From Cellulomonas avistercoris (GTDB taxonomy: Bacteria > Actinomycetota > Actinomycetes > Actinomycetales > Cellulomonadaceae), in assembly GCF_014836445.1 (NCBI RefSeq), contig NZ_JACSQV010000003.1:108729-155138 (forward strand): a stretch of DNA of 46,410 nt, in the 5' to 3' direction. Position 1 is the first letter of the stretch; every line of letters starts with the position of its first letter. Positions 32,902 to 40,626 of this stretch are shown piece after piece. Position numbers and translations under genes: made by a program. The notes below the pieces were generated by a model. The model did no database searches. It was not told where the DNA came from and saw only the letters and a list, made by a program, of their open reading frames with translations.

Positions 32902-33810
32902 TCAGCGCAGCGACAGGCCCCAGCGGACCTCGTGGGACGCGCCCGGTCCGAGCTCCACGAGCATCTCGCCCGTGCGGAACGCGTCCGCGACGCACGTCAT
33001 CGGCTCGACGGCGACGCCGCGGCGCTCGATGCCCGGGATCCCGTCGCCCGTGCAGACCTGCCACGCGGGCAGGGTCGCGTCCGCCCACACGGCGACCGTG
33101 CGGCCGTCGCCGCCCGTGAGCGTCGCCCACGTCAGGCCGTCGGCGTCGGGCGTCGCGTCGACCCAGGCGTCGTCGAGGGCGACGCCCGCGAGCGCGCGAC
33201 CCTCGCGCAGGTCGAAGCTGCCGGCGACCGCCTCGGTGCCGGTCGGCAGCAGCCGCTCGTCGACCGTCACGCGACGCGCGGCGTCGAGCCGGAGCGTGCA
33301 CGCGTCGACGGGGCCGGGCCCGGGGGAGAGCCACGGGTGGAACCCGATGCCGTACGGCGCCACACCCGTGCCGAGGTTGGTCGCCTCGACCGTGACGGTC
33401 AGACCGTCCTGCGCCAGCGCGTACGTGACGTCGAGGCGCAGCGGCCAGGGGTACCCCGGGATCGGGACCAGGTCGTGCCGCAGCGTCACGGACTCCGGCG
33501 TCACGTCCACGGCCTCGAAGCGGGCGTAGGACACCAGGCCGTGCAGGGCCGTGAGGCGCTCGTGCTCGGTCAGCGGCACCTCGTAGGTGACGTCGCGGAA
33601 GCGGTAGGTCGCGTCGCGCAGCCGGTTGGGCCACGGGGCGAGCACACCACCGGAGAAGGCGGGCGCGATCGCGTCGACCGCGAAGGGCAGGACGACGTCG
33701 CGGTCGCCCACGCGGTACTCGCGCAGGCTCGCGGCGACGGACGTGACGACGGCGACCTGGTCACCGTGCCGCAGCACGTGCTGGTCACCTGTGGGGGAGG
33801 GCGTGTTCAC
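32902..33810 (-). CDS. Aldose 1-epimerase family protein
   Basis: About 302 residues with the beta-sandwich galactose-mutarotase fold. PWPNRLRDATYRF corresponds to the substrate-binding NR region, LHGLV and GIGFHPWLSPG supply the catalytic and binding histidines, and the C-terminal YVCTG/E region appears as WQVCTGDGIPGIERRGVAVEPMTC, whose Glu would be the base. It belongs to the actinobacterial sugar-epimerase subgroup, with an unknown sugar. GTG 33810 is preferred to GTG 33816 because it lies six bases after TAGGTT, indicating leaderless translation, whereas 33816 abuts the box. Confidence 0.85.
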   Translation of the reverse strand: MNTPSPTGDQHVLRHGDQVAVVTSVAASLREYRVGDRDVVLPFAVDAIAPAFSGGVLAPWPNRLRDATYRFRDVTYEVPLTEHERLTALHGLVSYARFEAVDVTPESVTLRHDLVPIPGYPWPLRLDVTYALAQDGLTVTVEATNLGTGVAPYGIGFHPWLSPGPGPVDACTLRLDAARRVTVDERLLPTGTEAVAGSFDLREGRALAGVALDDAWVDATPDADGLTWATLTGGDGRTVAVWADATLPAWQVCTGDGIPGIERRGVAVEPMTCVADAFRTGEMLVELGPGASHEVRWGLSLR

Positions 33811-33816
33811 GTGCAC

Positions 33817-33822
33817 AACCTA
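33817..33822 (-). promoter_or_regulatory. -10 box of the leaderless epimerase gene
   Basis: Minus-strand TAGGTT, six bases before GTG 33810. Confidence 0.5.
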
Positions 33823-33890
33823 TCCGGGGTGCGCGTCCTCGCCGGGGGACCCGCCGCGACGGGCGCGCGCGGTGTGCCCGTCGGCCGAGG

Positions 33891-34223
33891 TCAGAGGCTG
33901 GGGACGTCCTCGTCGGGGACCGCGCGCGCCCCGGCCTTGACGTCGGAGTGGCCCAGGGGCCTGTCCGGTGCGACGCGGTCGCGGACGAGCTGCTTGAGCG
34001 TCGTCACCTCGGGGAAGCCGCGCCCGTCCGAGCGGTCCCAGATCGTCTCGCCGTCGACCTCGACCGTGAAGACGCCGCCGGTCGCGGGCCGCAGCGCGAC
34101 CTCGCCGAGCTCGCGGTGGAAGGTCGTCAGCAGCTCCTGCGCGTACCAGGCGGCCCGCAGCAGCCAGCGGCACTGGGTGCAGTAGGTGATGGTGACGCGC
34201 GGCTGCGGGTCGTCGGCACTCAT
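33891..34223 (-). CDS. SelT/SelW/SelH (Rdx)-family protein
   Basis: A 110-residue thioredoxin-like protein. The family CxxC sits near the N-terminus as ITYCTQCRWLLRAAWYAQELL, followed by GGVFTVEVDGETIWDRSDGRGFPEVTTLKQLVRD. Both positions are Cys; no selenocysteine codon is present. Members are thought to be thiol redox proteins. GGGAG lies about nine bases before the ATG. It is divergent from the serine hydrolase. Confidence 0.87.
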   Translation of the reverse strand: MSADDPQPRVTITYCTQCRWLLRAAWYAQELLTTFHRELGEVALRPATGGVFTVEVDGETIWDRSDGRGFPEVTTLKQLVRDRVAPDRPLGHSDVKAGARAVPDEDVPSL

Positions 34224-34329
34224 GGCGTCAGTCTCCCGCACGCGCGCGAGGACCGGCCGTCCGGGGGAAGTCCCGCGACGTGCCGCCGTGCCTGCCCCGC
34301 GACCGGCGCCGTCCGGCGATGATGCGGGC

Positions 34330-35793
34330 ATGACGCACCCCTCCGAGGCCCGCGACCTGCCCCGACGCGCACCCGAGGAGGTCGGCGTGCCGTCGGCCGC
34401 GCTCCTCGCGCTCGTCGACGCCCTCGACGCGCACGACGAGACCCACTCCGTCATGGTCGTCCGGCGGGGCGCCGTCGTGGCCGAGGGCTGGTGGGCGCCG
34501 TACGGCCCGGACCTGCCGCACGACCTGTACTCCCTGTCGAAGACCGTCACCGCGATCGCGGTCGGGCTCGCCCGCCAGGAGGGGCTGCTCACCTTCGACG
34601 ACCCGGTCCTGTCGTTCTTCGGCGACGAGGCGCCCGACGAGCCCTCGCCGCACCTCGCCGCGATGCGGGTGCGCCACCTCCTGACGATGCGCACCGGCCA
34701 CCACGAGGACGCGAGCGCGCGCACCTTCGCGGGGGACGACTTCGTCCGGGCGTTCCTGTCGCTGCCCGTCGAGCACGAGCCGGGGAGCTGGTTCGTCTAC
34801 AACACCGCGGCCACCTACATGCTGTCGGCGATCGTCACCCGGCTCACCGGGCAGCGGCTGCTCGACTACCTGCGGCCGCGCCTGCTTGAGCCGCTCGGGA
34901 TCACGGGCGCGACGTGGGAGCAGTGCCCGCGGGGCATCGACATGGGCGGGTTCGGCCTGACGCTGCGCACGCGCGACATCGCGGCGCTGGGGGTGCTGCT
35001 CGCGCAGGACGGCGTGGTCGACGGCGTGCGGCTCCTGCCCGCGGGCTGGGTGGCCGAGGCCACGGCCGACGGTGGTCCGTCGTTGCCCGAGCAGGACGGC
35101 GACGGCCCGCCGGAGTGGCACCAGGGCTACGGCTACCAGCTGTGGCGCTGCCGCCACGGGGCCTTCCGCGGTGACGGCGCGTTCGGCCAGTTCTGCGTCG
35201 TGGTGCCCGAGCACGACCTCGTCGTGGCGATGACGTCGGGGGACGCCGACATGCAGGGCGTCCTGGACCGCGTGTGGGACCTGCTGCCGCACCTGTCGCC
35301 CGACGCGCTGCCGTCCGACCCGGTCGCGCACGCGGCGCTGGTGGGGCGGCTCGCGGGCCTCGCGCACCCGGCGCCCGCCGGGACCGTGGGCGAGGGGGTC
35401 GGCGCGCTGGCCGGGCGTGACCTCGTGCTCGAGCGCCCCGTCGGGCTCGTGCACGGCGTGCGGATCGAGGTCGGGCCCGACGAGGACACCCTCGTCGTGC
35501 GCACGCCCGACGGTGACGTCACGCTCCGGGCCGGCCACGGCGACTGGGCGGCCCAGACGGTGACGCTGCCGAGCGGGCACGGCGGCCCGCCGCGCGACCT
35601 GCTCACGCTGGTGTCCGCGGACCGTCCCGAGGCCGGCGCGTACCGGGTGACGGTGCGCGCCGTGACCACGCCGTTCCGGTGGACGGCGACGGTGCGGGTC
35701 GCGTCCGACGGCACCGCGACGCTCGCGGCCGAGCAGAACGTGGGCTACGGCGTCACGGCGTCGGGGGAGGTCCCGCTGCGCGCTCACGGGTGA
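34330..35793 (+). CDS. Class C beta-lactamase-fold serine hydrolase
   Basis: A 487-residue protein of the beta-lactamase/DD-peptidase/esterase superfamily. The SxxK nucleophile is SLSK (Ser68, Lys71), the Tyr motif is FVYNTAATY, and a HGAF stretch (WRCRHGAFRGDGAFGQF) corresponds to the KTG strand. Residues from about 370 onward form a separate C-terminal beta-rich domain typical of one actinobacterial esterase-like subgroup. No signal peptide is visible, so it is probably cytoplasmic and an esterase or peptidase rather than a drug-resistance beta-lactamase. The longer frame to 34186 overlaps the divergent gene and is rejected. Confidence 0.83.
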   Translation: MTHPSEARDLPRRAPEEVGVPSAALLALVDALDAHDETHSVMVVRRGAVVAEGWWAPYGPDLPHDLYSLSKTVTAIAVGLARQEGLLTFDDPVLSFFGDEAPDEPSPHLAAMRVRHLLTMRTGHHEDASARTFAGDDFVRAFLSLPVEHEPGSWFVYNTAATYMLSAIVTRLTGQRLLDYLRPRLLEPLGITGATWEQCPRGIDMGGFGLTLRTRDIAALGVLLAQDGVVDGVRLLPAGWVAEATADGGPSLPEQDGDGPPEWHQGYGYQLWRCRHGAFRGDGAFGQFCVVVPEHDLVVAMTSGDADMQGVLDRVWDLLPHLSPDALPSDPVAHAALVGRLAGLAHPAPAGTVGEGVGALAGRDLVLERPVGLVHGVRIEVGPDEDTLVVRTPDGDVTLRAGHGDWAAQTVTLPSGHGGPPRDLLTLVSADRPEAGAYRVTVRAVTTPFRWTATVRVASDGTATLAAEQNVGYGVTASGEVPLRAHG

Positions 35794-35803
35794 CGCGTGT
35801 CGC

Positions 35804-35878
35804 TCGTCCGTTCTGTCCTGTGGACGAAGCCCCACGCGGGCCCCGGTGATGCCCTACCGTCACACCCGAAACGGACGA
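35804..35878. promoter_or_regulatory. Tad locus control region: inverted repeat flanking a -10 box
   Basis: TCGTCCGTT (35804-35812) and AACGGACGA (35870-35878) are perfect nine-base inverted copies. TACCGT at 35855-35860 between them is a plausible -10 for the tad operon. The arms could bind a regulator or form a long-range stem. No -35 is clear. Confidence 0.4.
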
Positions 35879-35918
35879 ACCCGACATCGGTCGGGTGCAT
35901 CGGGCAGCGGGAGCGGGG

Positions 35919-37148
35919 GTGGACGTGGACGGCGTGGCGATCCTCGAGAGCGAGGTCCGCGAGCTGATCCGGCGCCGCGGCGTGGACCCCGTGCGCGACC
36001 GTGCGGGCGTCGTCGCGCTGGTGCACGCGGCCATGGCGGACTACGACGAGCGCTCGCTGCTGGGCTCGGTCCCGCAGCTGGCCGACACCGCCGCGGCGCA
36101 CAAGGCGGTCGTGGACGCGGTGGCCGGGCTGGGCCCGCTGCAGCGCTACCTCGACGACGACGAGGTCGAGGAGATCTGGATCAACTCCCCGTCGCAGGTC
36201 TTCGTCGCCCGGCGTGGCGAGCCCGAGCTGACGACGACGATCCTGACCGACGCGCAGGTGCGCGACCTCGTCGAGCAGATGCTCAAGGTCTCCGGGCGCC
36301 GGCTGGACCTGTCCAGCCCGTTCGTCGACGCGTCCCTGCCGGGCGGTGAGCGCCTGCACGCCGTGATCCCCGACGTCACGCGGCGGCACTGGTCGGTCAA
36401 CATCCGCAAGTACGTCGTGCGCGCGACGAGCATGCAGGACATGGTGGGCCTCGGGTCGCTGACCCCGCAGGCCGCCGCGTTCCTGCAGGCCGCGGTCCGC
36501 GTCGGTCTCAACGTGCTGGTCTCCGGGGCGACGCAGGCGGGCAAGACGACCATGCTCAACGCGCTGGTCGGCGCGGTGCCGCCGCGCGAGCGGGTCATCA
36601 GCTGCGAGGAGGTCTTCGAGCTGCGGCCCGCGGTCCGGGACTGGGTCGCGATGCAGACGCGGCAGGCGAACTTGGAGGGCACCGGCGAGATCACGCTGCG
36701 GCGCCTGGTCAAGGAGGCGCTGCGGATGCGTCCCGACCGGCTGCTCGTCGGCGAGGTCCGTGAGGCCGAGGCGCTCGACCTGCTCATCGCCCTCAACAGC
36801 GGCGTGCCGGCCATGTGCACGATCCACGCGAGCTCGGCGCGTGAGGCGCTGGTCAAGCTCTGCACGCTCCCGCTGCTCGCGGGCGAGAACATCTCCGACC
36901 GGTTCGTCGTGCCCACCGTCGCGTCGTCGGTCGACCTGGTCGTGCACCTCGAGCTCGACGCGCGCGGGCGCCGCCGTACCCGGGAGATCGTCGCCGTGCC
37001 CGGACGCGTCGAGGCCGGCATCGTCGAGACCGCCGACCTGTTCACGACGCGGGGCGGGGTGCTGGTCCGCGGCGACGGGTTCCCGCCGCACGCCGAGCGC
37101 TTCGCGCGTGCCGGTGTCGACGTCGTCGCCATGCTGCGGCAGGCCTGA
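35919..37148 (+). CDS. Tad pilus assembly ATPase (CpaF/TadA type)
   Basis: About 409 residues, the secretion ATPase that powers Flp/Tad pilus assembly. The N-terminal domain has GLGPLQRYLDDDEVEEIWINSP, typical of CpaF. The motor has Walker A GATQAGKTTMLNAL (Gln in place of the usual small residue), the Asp box ISCEEVFELRP, Walker B RPDRLLVGEVREAEALDLL and the His motif MCTIHASSAREAL. GTG 35919 is preferred because GGGAG lies five bases upstream; GTG 35895 and 35925 are alternatives. It heads a tight operon of seven genes. Confidence 0.9.
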   Translation: MDVDGVAILESEVRELIRRRGVDPVRDRAGVVALVHAAMADYDERSLLGSVPQLADTAAAHKAVVDAVAGLGPLQRYLDDDEVEEIWINSPSQVFVARRGEPELTTTILTDAQVRDLVEQMLKVSGRRLDLSSPFVDASLPGGERLHAVIPDVTRRHWSVNIRKYVVRATSMQDMVGLGSLTPQAAAFLQAAVRVGLNVLVSGATQAGKTTMLNALVGAVPPRERVISCEEVFELRPAVRDWVAMQTRQANLEGTGEITLRRLVKEALRMRPDRLLVGEVREAEALDLLIALNSGVPAMCTIHASSAREALVKLCTLPLLAGENISDRFVVPTVASSVDLVVHLELDARGRRRTREIVAVPGRVEAGIVETADLFTTRGGVLVRGDGFPPHAERFARAGVDVVAMLRQA

Positions 37149-37151
37149 CCC

Positions 37152-38012
37152 ATGGGCGTCGTCGTGGGGCTGCTGCTGGGGGCCGGGCTCGCGTGCGTGT
37201 GGTGGTCGTGGTGGCCGCTCGCCGTGCCCGTGGACGGTGCGCGCGACGGCTGGTCGGCGCGCATGCACGACACCCTGACGCAGGCCGAGGTCACGGGCGT
37301 GAGCCCCGGCGGCCTCGTCGCCGTCAGCGGTCTGCTCGGGCTCGTCGTCGCTGCGGTGTCGTTCCTCCTGGTGCCCGTGCCCGCGGTGAGCCTGTGCTTC
37401 GGCGCGTTCGCCGCGACCGCACCGTGGACCCTCGTGAAGGGCCGTGCCCGCCGCCGGCTCGCGAGCACGCGCGAGCTGTGGCCCGACGTGGTGGACCACC
37501 TCGCGTCCGGCGTGCGGGCCGGGCTGTCCCTGCCGGAGGCGGTCGCCCAGCTGGGTGACCGCGGCCCGGCGGAGCTGCGGGCACCCTTCCGCAGGTTCGG
37601 CGAGGACTACCGCGCCACCGGCCGGTTCACCGACAGCCTCGACGCCCTGAAGGACCGGCTCGCCGACCCGGTCGCCGACCGCATCATCGAGGCGCTGCGG
37701 CTCACGCGCGACGTCGGCGGCACCGACCTCGGGCGCCTGCTGCGCACGCTGTCGTCCTTCCTGCGCGACGACCTGCGCACGCGCGGCGAGATCGAGGCCC
37801 GCCAGGGCTGGACCGTGTACGCGGCCCGGATGGCGGTCGCGGCGCCCTGGATCGTGCTCGCCATGCTCGGCACCCGGGGTGAGGCGATCCGCGCGTACGA
37901 CTCGCCGGCGGGGGCCGTGGTCCTGCTCGCGGGAGCAGCGAGCACCGTCATCGCCTACCGGCTGATGCTGCGCGTCGCGCGCCTGCCCGACGACCCGCGG
38001 GTGCTGCGGTGA
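37152..38012 (+). CDS. Tad platform membrane protein TadB
   Basis: A 286-residue type II secretion F-domain membrane protein. Two N-terminal helices (about 2-20 and 52-70) precede the cytoplasmic T2SSF domain with LWPDVVDHLASGVRAGLSLPEAVAQLGDRGP and DVGGTDLGRLLRTLSSFLRDD. Two C-terminal helices surround the MAVAAPWIVLAMLGTR and VVLLAGAASTVIAYRLML segments. It starts three bases after the ATPase stop and overlaps TadC by four bases (GTGA). Confidence 0.87.
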   Translation: MGVVVGLLLGAGLACVWWSWWPLAVPVDGARDGWSARMHDTLTQAEVTGVSPGGLVAVSGLLGLVVAAVSFLLVPVPAVSLCFGAFAATAPWTLVKGRARRRLASTRELWPDVVDHLASGVRAGLSLPEAVAQLGDRGPAELRAPFRRFGEDYRATGRFTDSLDALKDRLADPVADRIIEALRLTRDVGGTDLGRLLRTLSSFLRDDLRTRGEIEARQGWTVYAARMAVAAPWIVLAMLGTRGEAIRAYDSPAGAVVLLAGAASTVIAYRLMLRVARLPDDPRVLR

Positions 38013-38938
38013 GCCCGGGGCTCGCGGGAGCGCTCATCGGGCTGCTGGGCGGGTGCGGGATCGTGCTCGTCCTGCTCCGGCTGCGCGCGCGGCGGATCAC
38101 CCTGGAGCAGCGTGTCGGCCCGTACCTGCGCACGCGGGGCACGTCCTCGCTGCTGCGCACCGAGGCGGTGCGAGGACCCTGGGGGACGGTCGAACGGCTC
38201 GCCGCACCCTTCCTCGCCGACGGCGTACGCCTCGTGGCGCGCATCGGGTCGCCCGCCGGTGAGCTGCGGCACCGGCTGTCGCGCGCCGGCCGCACCGAGA
38301 CCGTGGAGCAGTTCCGTGCCCAGCAGGTGGTCTGCGGCGTCGTCGGGCTCGCGGTGGGGCTGCTCCTCGCCGTCACGCTCGCGGCGACCCGCGGCGGCGG
38401 GCTCGTCCCGCTGGTCGCGCTGGTCCTCGTCGTCGGCCTGGTCGGCGCACTCGCGCCGGACTGGCTGCTGGGCCGGCAGGTCGCACGCCGGGAGGCGCGG
38501 CTGCTCGCGCAGATGCCGACCGTCACCGAGCTGCTCGCGCTCGCCGTGAGCGCCGGGGAGGGGGCCACGGGTGCGCTCGAGCGCGTCGTGCGCCAGACGC
38601 GCGGCGAGCTCGCCGACGAGCTCGCGCGCACGCTGGCCGACGCCCGTGCCGGTGCGCCGCTGACGACCGCGCTGCAGTCGCTCGCCGACCGGACCGGCAT
38701 CCCCGCGCTCGCGCGCTTCGCCGAGGGTGTCGCGGTCGCGGTCGAGCGCGGCTCGCCGCTCGCCGACGTGCTGCGCGCCCAGGCGCAGGACGTGCGCGAG
38801 GAGGGGCGCCGCGCGCTCATGCAGACCGGCGGGCGCAAGGAGGTGCTCATGATGGTCCCGGTGGTGTTCCTCATCCTCCCGGTGACCGTCCTGTTCGCCG
38901 TCTTCCCCAGCGCGGTGGTCCTGCGGGTGGGGCTGTGA
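38009..38938 (+). CDS. Tad platform membrane protein TadC
   Basis: A 309-residue second T2SSF-type membrane protein. Helices lie at about 5-23, 108-128, 131-150 and 285-305. The cytoplasmic domain contains LLAQMPTVTELLALAVSAGEGATGALERV and LADRTGIPALARFAEGVAVAVERGSPLADVLRAQAQDVREEGRRAL, the typical TadC pattern. It partners TadB to form the pilus platform. GTG 38009 overlaps the TadB stop. Confidence 0.88.
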   Translation: MSPGLAGALIGLLGGCGIVLVLLRLRARRITLEQRVGPYLRTRGTSSLLRTEAVRGPWGTVERLAAPFLADGVRLVARIGSPAGELRHRLSRAGRTETVEQFRAQQVVCGVVGLAVGLLLAVTLAATRGGGLVPLVALVLVVGLVGALAPDWLLGRQVARREARLLAQMPTVTELLALAVSAGEGATGALERVVRQTRGELADELARTLADARAGAPLTTALQSLADRTGIPALARFAEGVAVAVERGSPLADVLRAQAQDVREEGRRALMQTGGRKEVLMMVPVVFLILPVTVLFAVFPSAVVLRVGL

Positions 38939-39001
38939 CCCCGGCCGTGACGCACGGGGAGGCGCCGACCGGCGTGCTCCCGACGACGACGGAGGTCGAC
39001 G

Positions 39002-39211
39002 ATGAGGTTCGTGGTTCGGACGTGGTGCGCGCTCGCGCAGTGGGCGGCAGCGCCGCAGGACGACAGGGACCGCGGGGACGTGCCCGGCTGGGTGCTCGTC
39101 ACGCTGATGACCGCCGGCCTGGTCTCGGTGCTCTGGTTCGTGGCGGGCGACGCGCTGCAGAAGCTCTTCGTCGACGCGATCTCGGACGTCAGCCCGCGCT
39201 CCGGCACCTGA
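39002..39211 (+). CDS. Small Flp-pilin-like protein lacking the usual Glu
   Basis: A 69-residue protein with a short basic/polar N-terminus, then RGDVPGWVLVTLMTAGLVSV, one hydrophobic helix, and an amphipathic tail (ALQKLFVDAISDV). Size and position between TadC and TadE fit a Flp-type pilin. However, the conserved Glu five residues after the cleavage site, and the usual GxxxxEY, are missing. It has a strong GGAGG site six bases before the ATG. It could be the major pilin of a divergent actinobacterial class or an accessory membrane protein. Confidence 0.78.
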   Translation: MRFVVRTWCALAQWAAAPQDDRDRGDVPGWVLVTLMTAGLVSVLWFVAGDALQKLFVDAISDVSPRSGT

Positions 39212-39603
39212 CCCGACCGGCGGCGACGGACGCCCCGGAGCGCGGGTCCGCGATCGTCGACTTCACGCTGGTCGGCGGGCTCGTGGTCGTGCTGTTCGCC
39301 TCGGTGCTGCAGCTCGCGCTCGTCCAGCACGTGCGCAACACGTGCGTCGACGCGGCGGCGGAGGGCGCACGCTACGCCGCTCAGGTGGGACGCGCACCGG
39401 CGGACGGTGCGCAGCGCACCGCGGACCTCCTGCGGGCCTCGCTCGCCGAGCGCTACGCCGGGGACGTCACGGCACGCCGGGTCGACGCCGCGGGGCTCGC
39501 GCTCGTCGAGGTGACCGTGCGCGTGCCGCTGCCCGTGGTCGGGCTGCTCGGGCCCGGCGGTGTCATGGAGCTCGACGGGCACGCACCCGTGGAGCAGCCG
39601 TGA
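39208..39603 (+). CDS. TadE-like minor pilin, probable non-canonical start
   Basis: About 131 residues. The TadE signature RGSAIVDFTLVGGLVVVLFASVLQLAL begins within 14 residues of the proposed start, and LVQHVRNTCVDAAAEGARYAAQVG follows. No ATG, GTG or TTG lies in frame between the pilin stop and this motif. The nearest GTG (39041) is deep inside the pilin gene. A CTG at 39208 overlaps the pilin TGA as CTGA, copying the GTGA overlaps used by the other genes here, so CTG is my choice. The boundary is uncertain; the protein itself is clear. Confidence 0.72.
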   Translation: MTRPAATDAPERGSAIVDFTLVGGLVVVLFASVLQLALVQHVRNTCVDAAAEGARYAAQVGRAPADGAQRTADLLRASLAERYAGDVTARRVDAAGLALVEVTVRVPLPVVGLLGPGGVMELDGHAPVEQP

Positions 39604-40085
39604 CCGGGTCGGTGCGCCGCGTGCGGCGGTGGTGGCTAGGACTGGGTGAGCGGTCCGACCGGGACGGTGGCAGCGCGCTCGTCGAGTTCCTCGGCATCTC
39701 GCTGGTCCTGCTCGTCCCGACGGTCTACCTCGTGCTCGTGCTGGGACGGATCCAGGCCGCGACGTTCGCGGTGGAAGGGGCGGCGCGCGAGGCTGCTCGC
39801 GTCTACGTCGCCGCCGACGACGCCGCCCAGGGCGCGTCGCGCGCGGTGACCGCGGTCGGGATCGCGCTCGCGGACCAGGGCTTCGAGGACGACCCGGCCG
39901 GTGCGCTCGACGTGCGCTGCTCGGCGGACCCGTGCCTGACCCCCGGTGCCGAGGTCGCCGCCACCGTGCAGGTGCGGGTCCCGCTGCCGTTCGTGCCGAC
40001 CTTCGTGCGTGACGTCGTCCCGCTCGAGGTGCCGGTGACCGCGGAGCGGGTCGCACCCGTCGACACCTACCGGGTCGCGCGGTGA
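39600..40085 (+). CDS. Second TadE-like pilus protein
   Basis: A 161-residue protein with a basic leader (VRRVRRWWLGLGERSDRDG) then GSALVEFLGISLVLLVPTVYLVLVLGRIQAATFAVEGAAREAARVYV, the classic TadE pattern with Glu five residues after Gly. The C-terminal extracellular part has a Cys pair (VRCSADPCL) likely to be disulfide-bonded. GTG 39600 overlaps the previous stop by four bases (GTGA). Expected processing by a prepilin peptidase is inferred; none is encoded in this window. Confidence 0.87.
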   Translation: MTGSVRRVRRWWLGLGERSDRDGGSALVEFLGISLVLLVPTVYLVLVLGRIQAATFAVEGAAREAARVYVAADDAAQGASRAVTAVGIALADQGFEDDPAGALDVRCSADPCLTPGAEVAATVQVRVPLPFVPTFVRDVVPLEVPVTAERVAPVDTYRVAR

Positions 40086-40588
40086 GGCGCGCGTGGCCCG
40101 TGCGTCGCCGCGCGGTGCGGGACGACGGCCGGGCGCGGGACGACGGCCGGGCGCGGGACGACGGCCAGGTGATGATCCTGTCCCTCGGGTTCGGCGTGGT
40201 CGCGATCCTGCTGGTCCTGGTCATCGCGGCCGCCACCGGCGTGCACCTCGACCGCAAGCGGCTGCTGGCGGTGGCCGACCTCGCGGCGCTGTCCGCCGCG
40301 GACCAGGTGAGCACCACGTACTTCGGCGAGGCCCAGAGCCGCGCCTCCGGCGGCATCCCGCTGACCGACGCCTCGGTCCGCGCCGCGGTCGAGGAGTACG
40401 TGCGCGACCACCCCGAGCCCGCCGCACGCTGGGACGGGGTCCGTGTGCTCGAGGCCACGACGCCGGACGGGCGCTCCGCCGTCGTCCGGCTGGGTGCGGT
40501 GACGCGCCCGCCGCTCGTGACGTGGGTGCTGGCGCCGTGGAGCGACGGGATCGAGCTGGTCGTCGAGGCGAGCGCCCGCGCGTCCTGA
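40082..40588 (+). CDS. TadG-like pilus assembly protein
   Basis: A 168-residue protein with a basic N-terminus, three RDDG repeats, and then DGQVMILSLGFGVVAILLVLVIAAATGVHLDRKRLLAVADLAALSAAD, the TadG/Flp-type N-terminal block common in actinobacterial tad loci. The extracellular part ends in IELVVEASARAS and lacks a von Willebrand domain, so it is the short form. GTG 40082 overlaps the previous gene by four bases. It is the last gene of the tad operon and is convergent with the lacI-type gene. Confidence 0.83.
   Translation: MRRAWPVRRRAVRDDGRARDDGRARDDGQVMILSLGFGVVAILLVLVIAAATGVHLDRKRLLAVADLAALSAADQVSTTYFGEAQSRASGGIPLTDASVRAAVEEYVRDHPEPAARWDGVRVLEATTPDGRSAVVRLGAVTRPPLVTWVLAPWSDGIELVVEASARAS
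40118..40171 (+). repeat. Three 18-base tandem repeats inside the TadG-like gene
   Basis: Units at 40118-40135, 40136-40153 and 40154-40171. The first two are identical and the third differs near its end. They encode RDDGRA, RDDGRA and RDDGQV, lengthening the cytoplasmic leader just before the processing/membrane segment. The unit keeps the frame, so copy number could vary between strains. Confidence 0.88.
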
Positions 40589-40626
40589 CCGTCGCGCGGC
40601 CGAGCGCGGCGGCGGGACCTGCGAGC

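Noticed and set aside
34330..35793. Beta-lactam resistance gene
   Set aside because: The fold matches class C, but there is no signal peptide and an extra C-terminal domain is present, so an esterase/peptidase-like role is more likely.
39041..39207. Long N-terminal extension for the TadE-like protein starting at GTG 39041
   Set aside because: It would overlap the whole end of the pilin gene out of frame, is Arg-rich shadow sequence, and would put the prepilin motif about 65 residues in.
37948..40458. An 836-codon minus-strand open frame opposite the tad genes
   Set aside because: Antisense to clear TadC/TadE/TadG genes; Ser/Arg/Thr-rich composition without domains.
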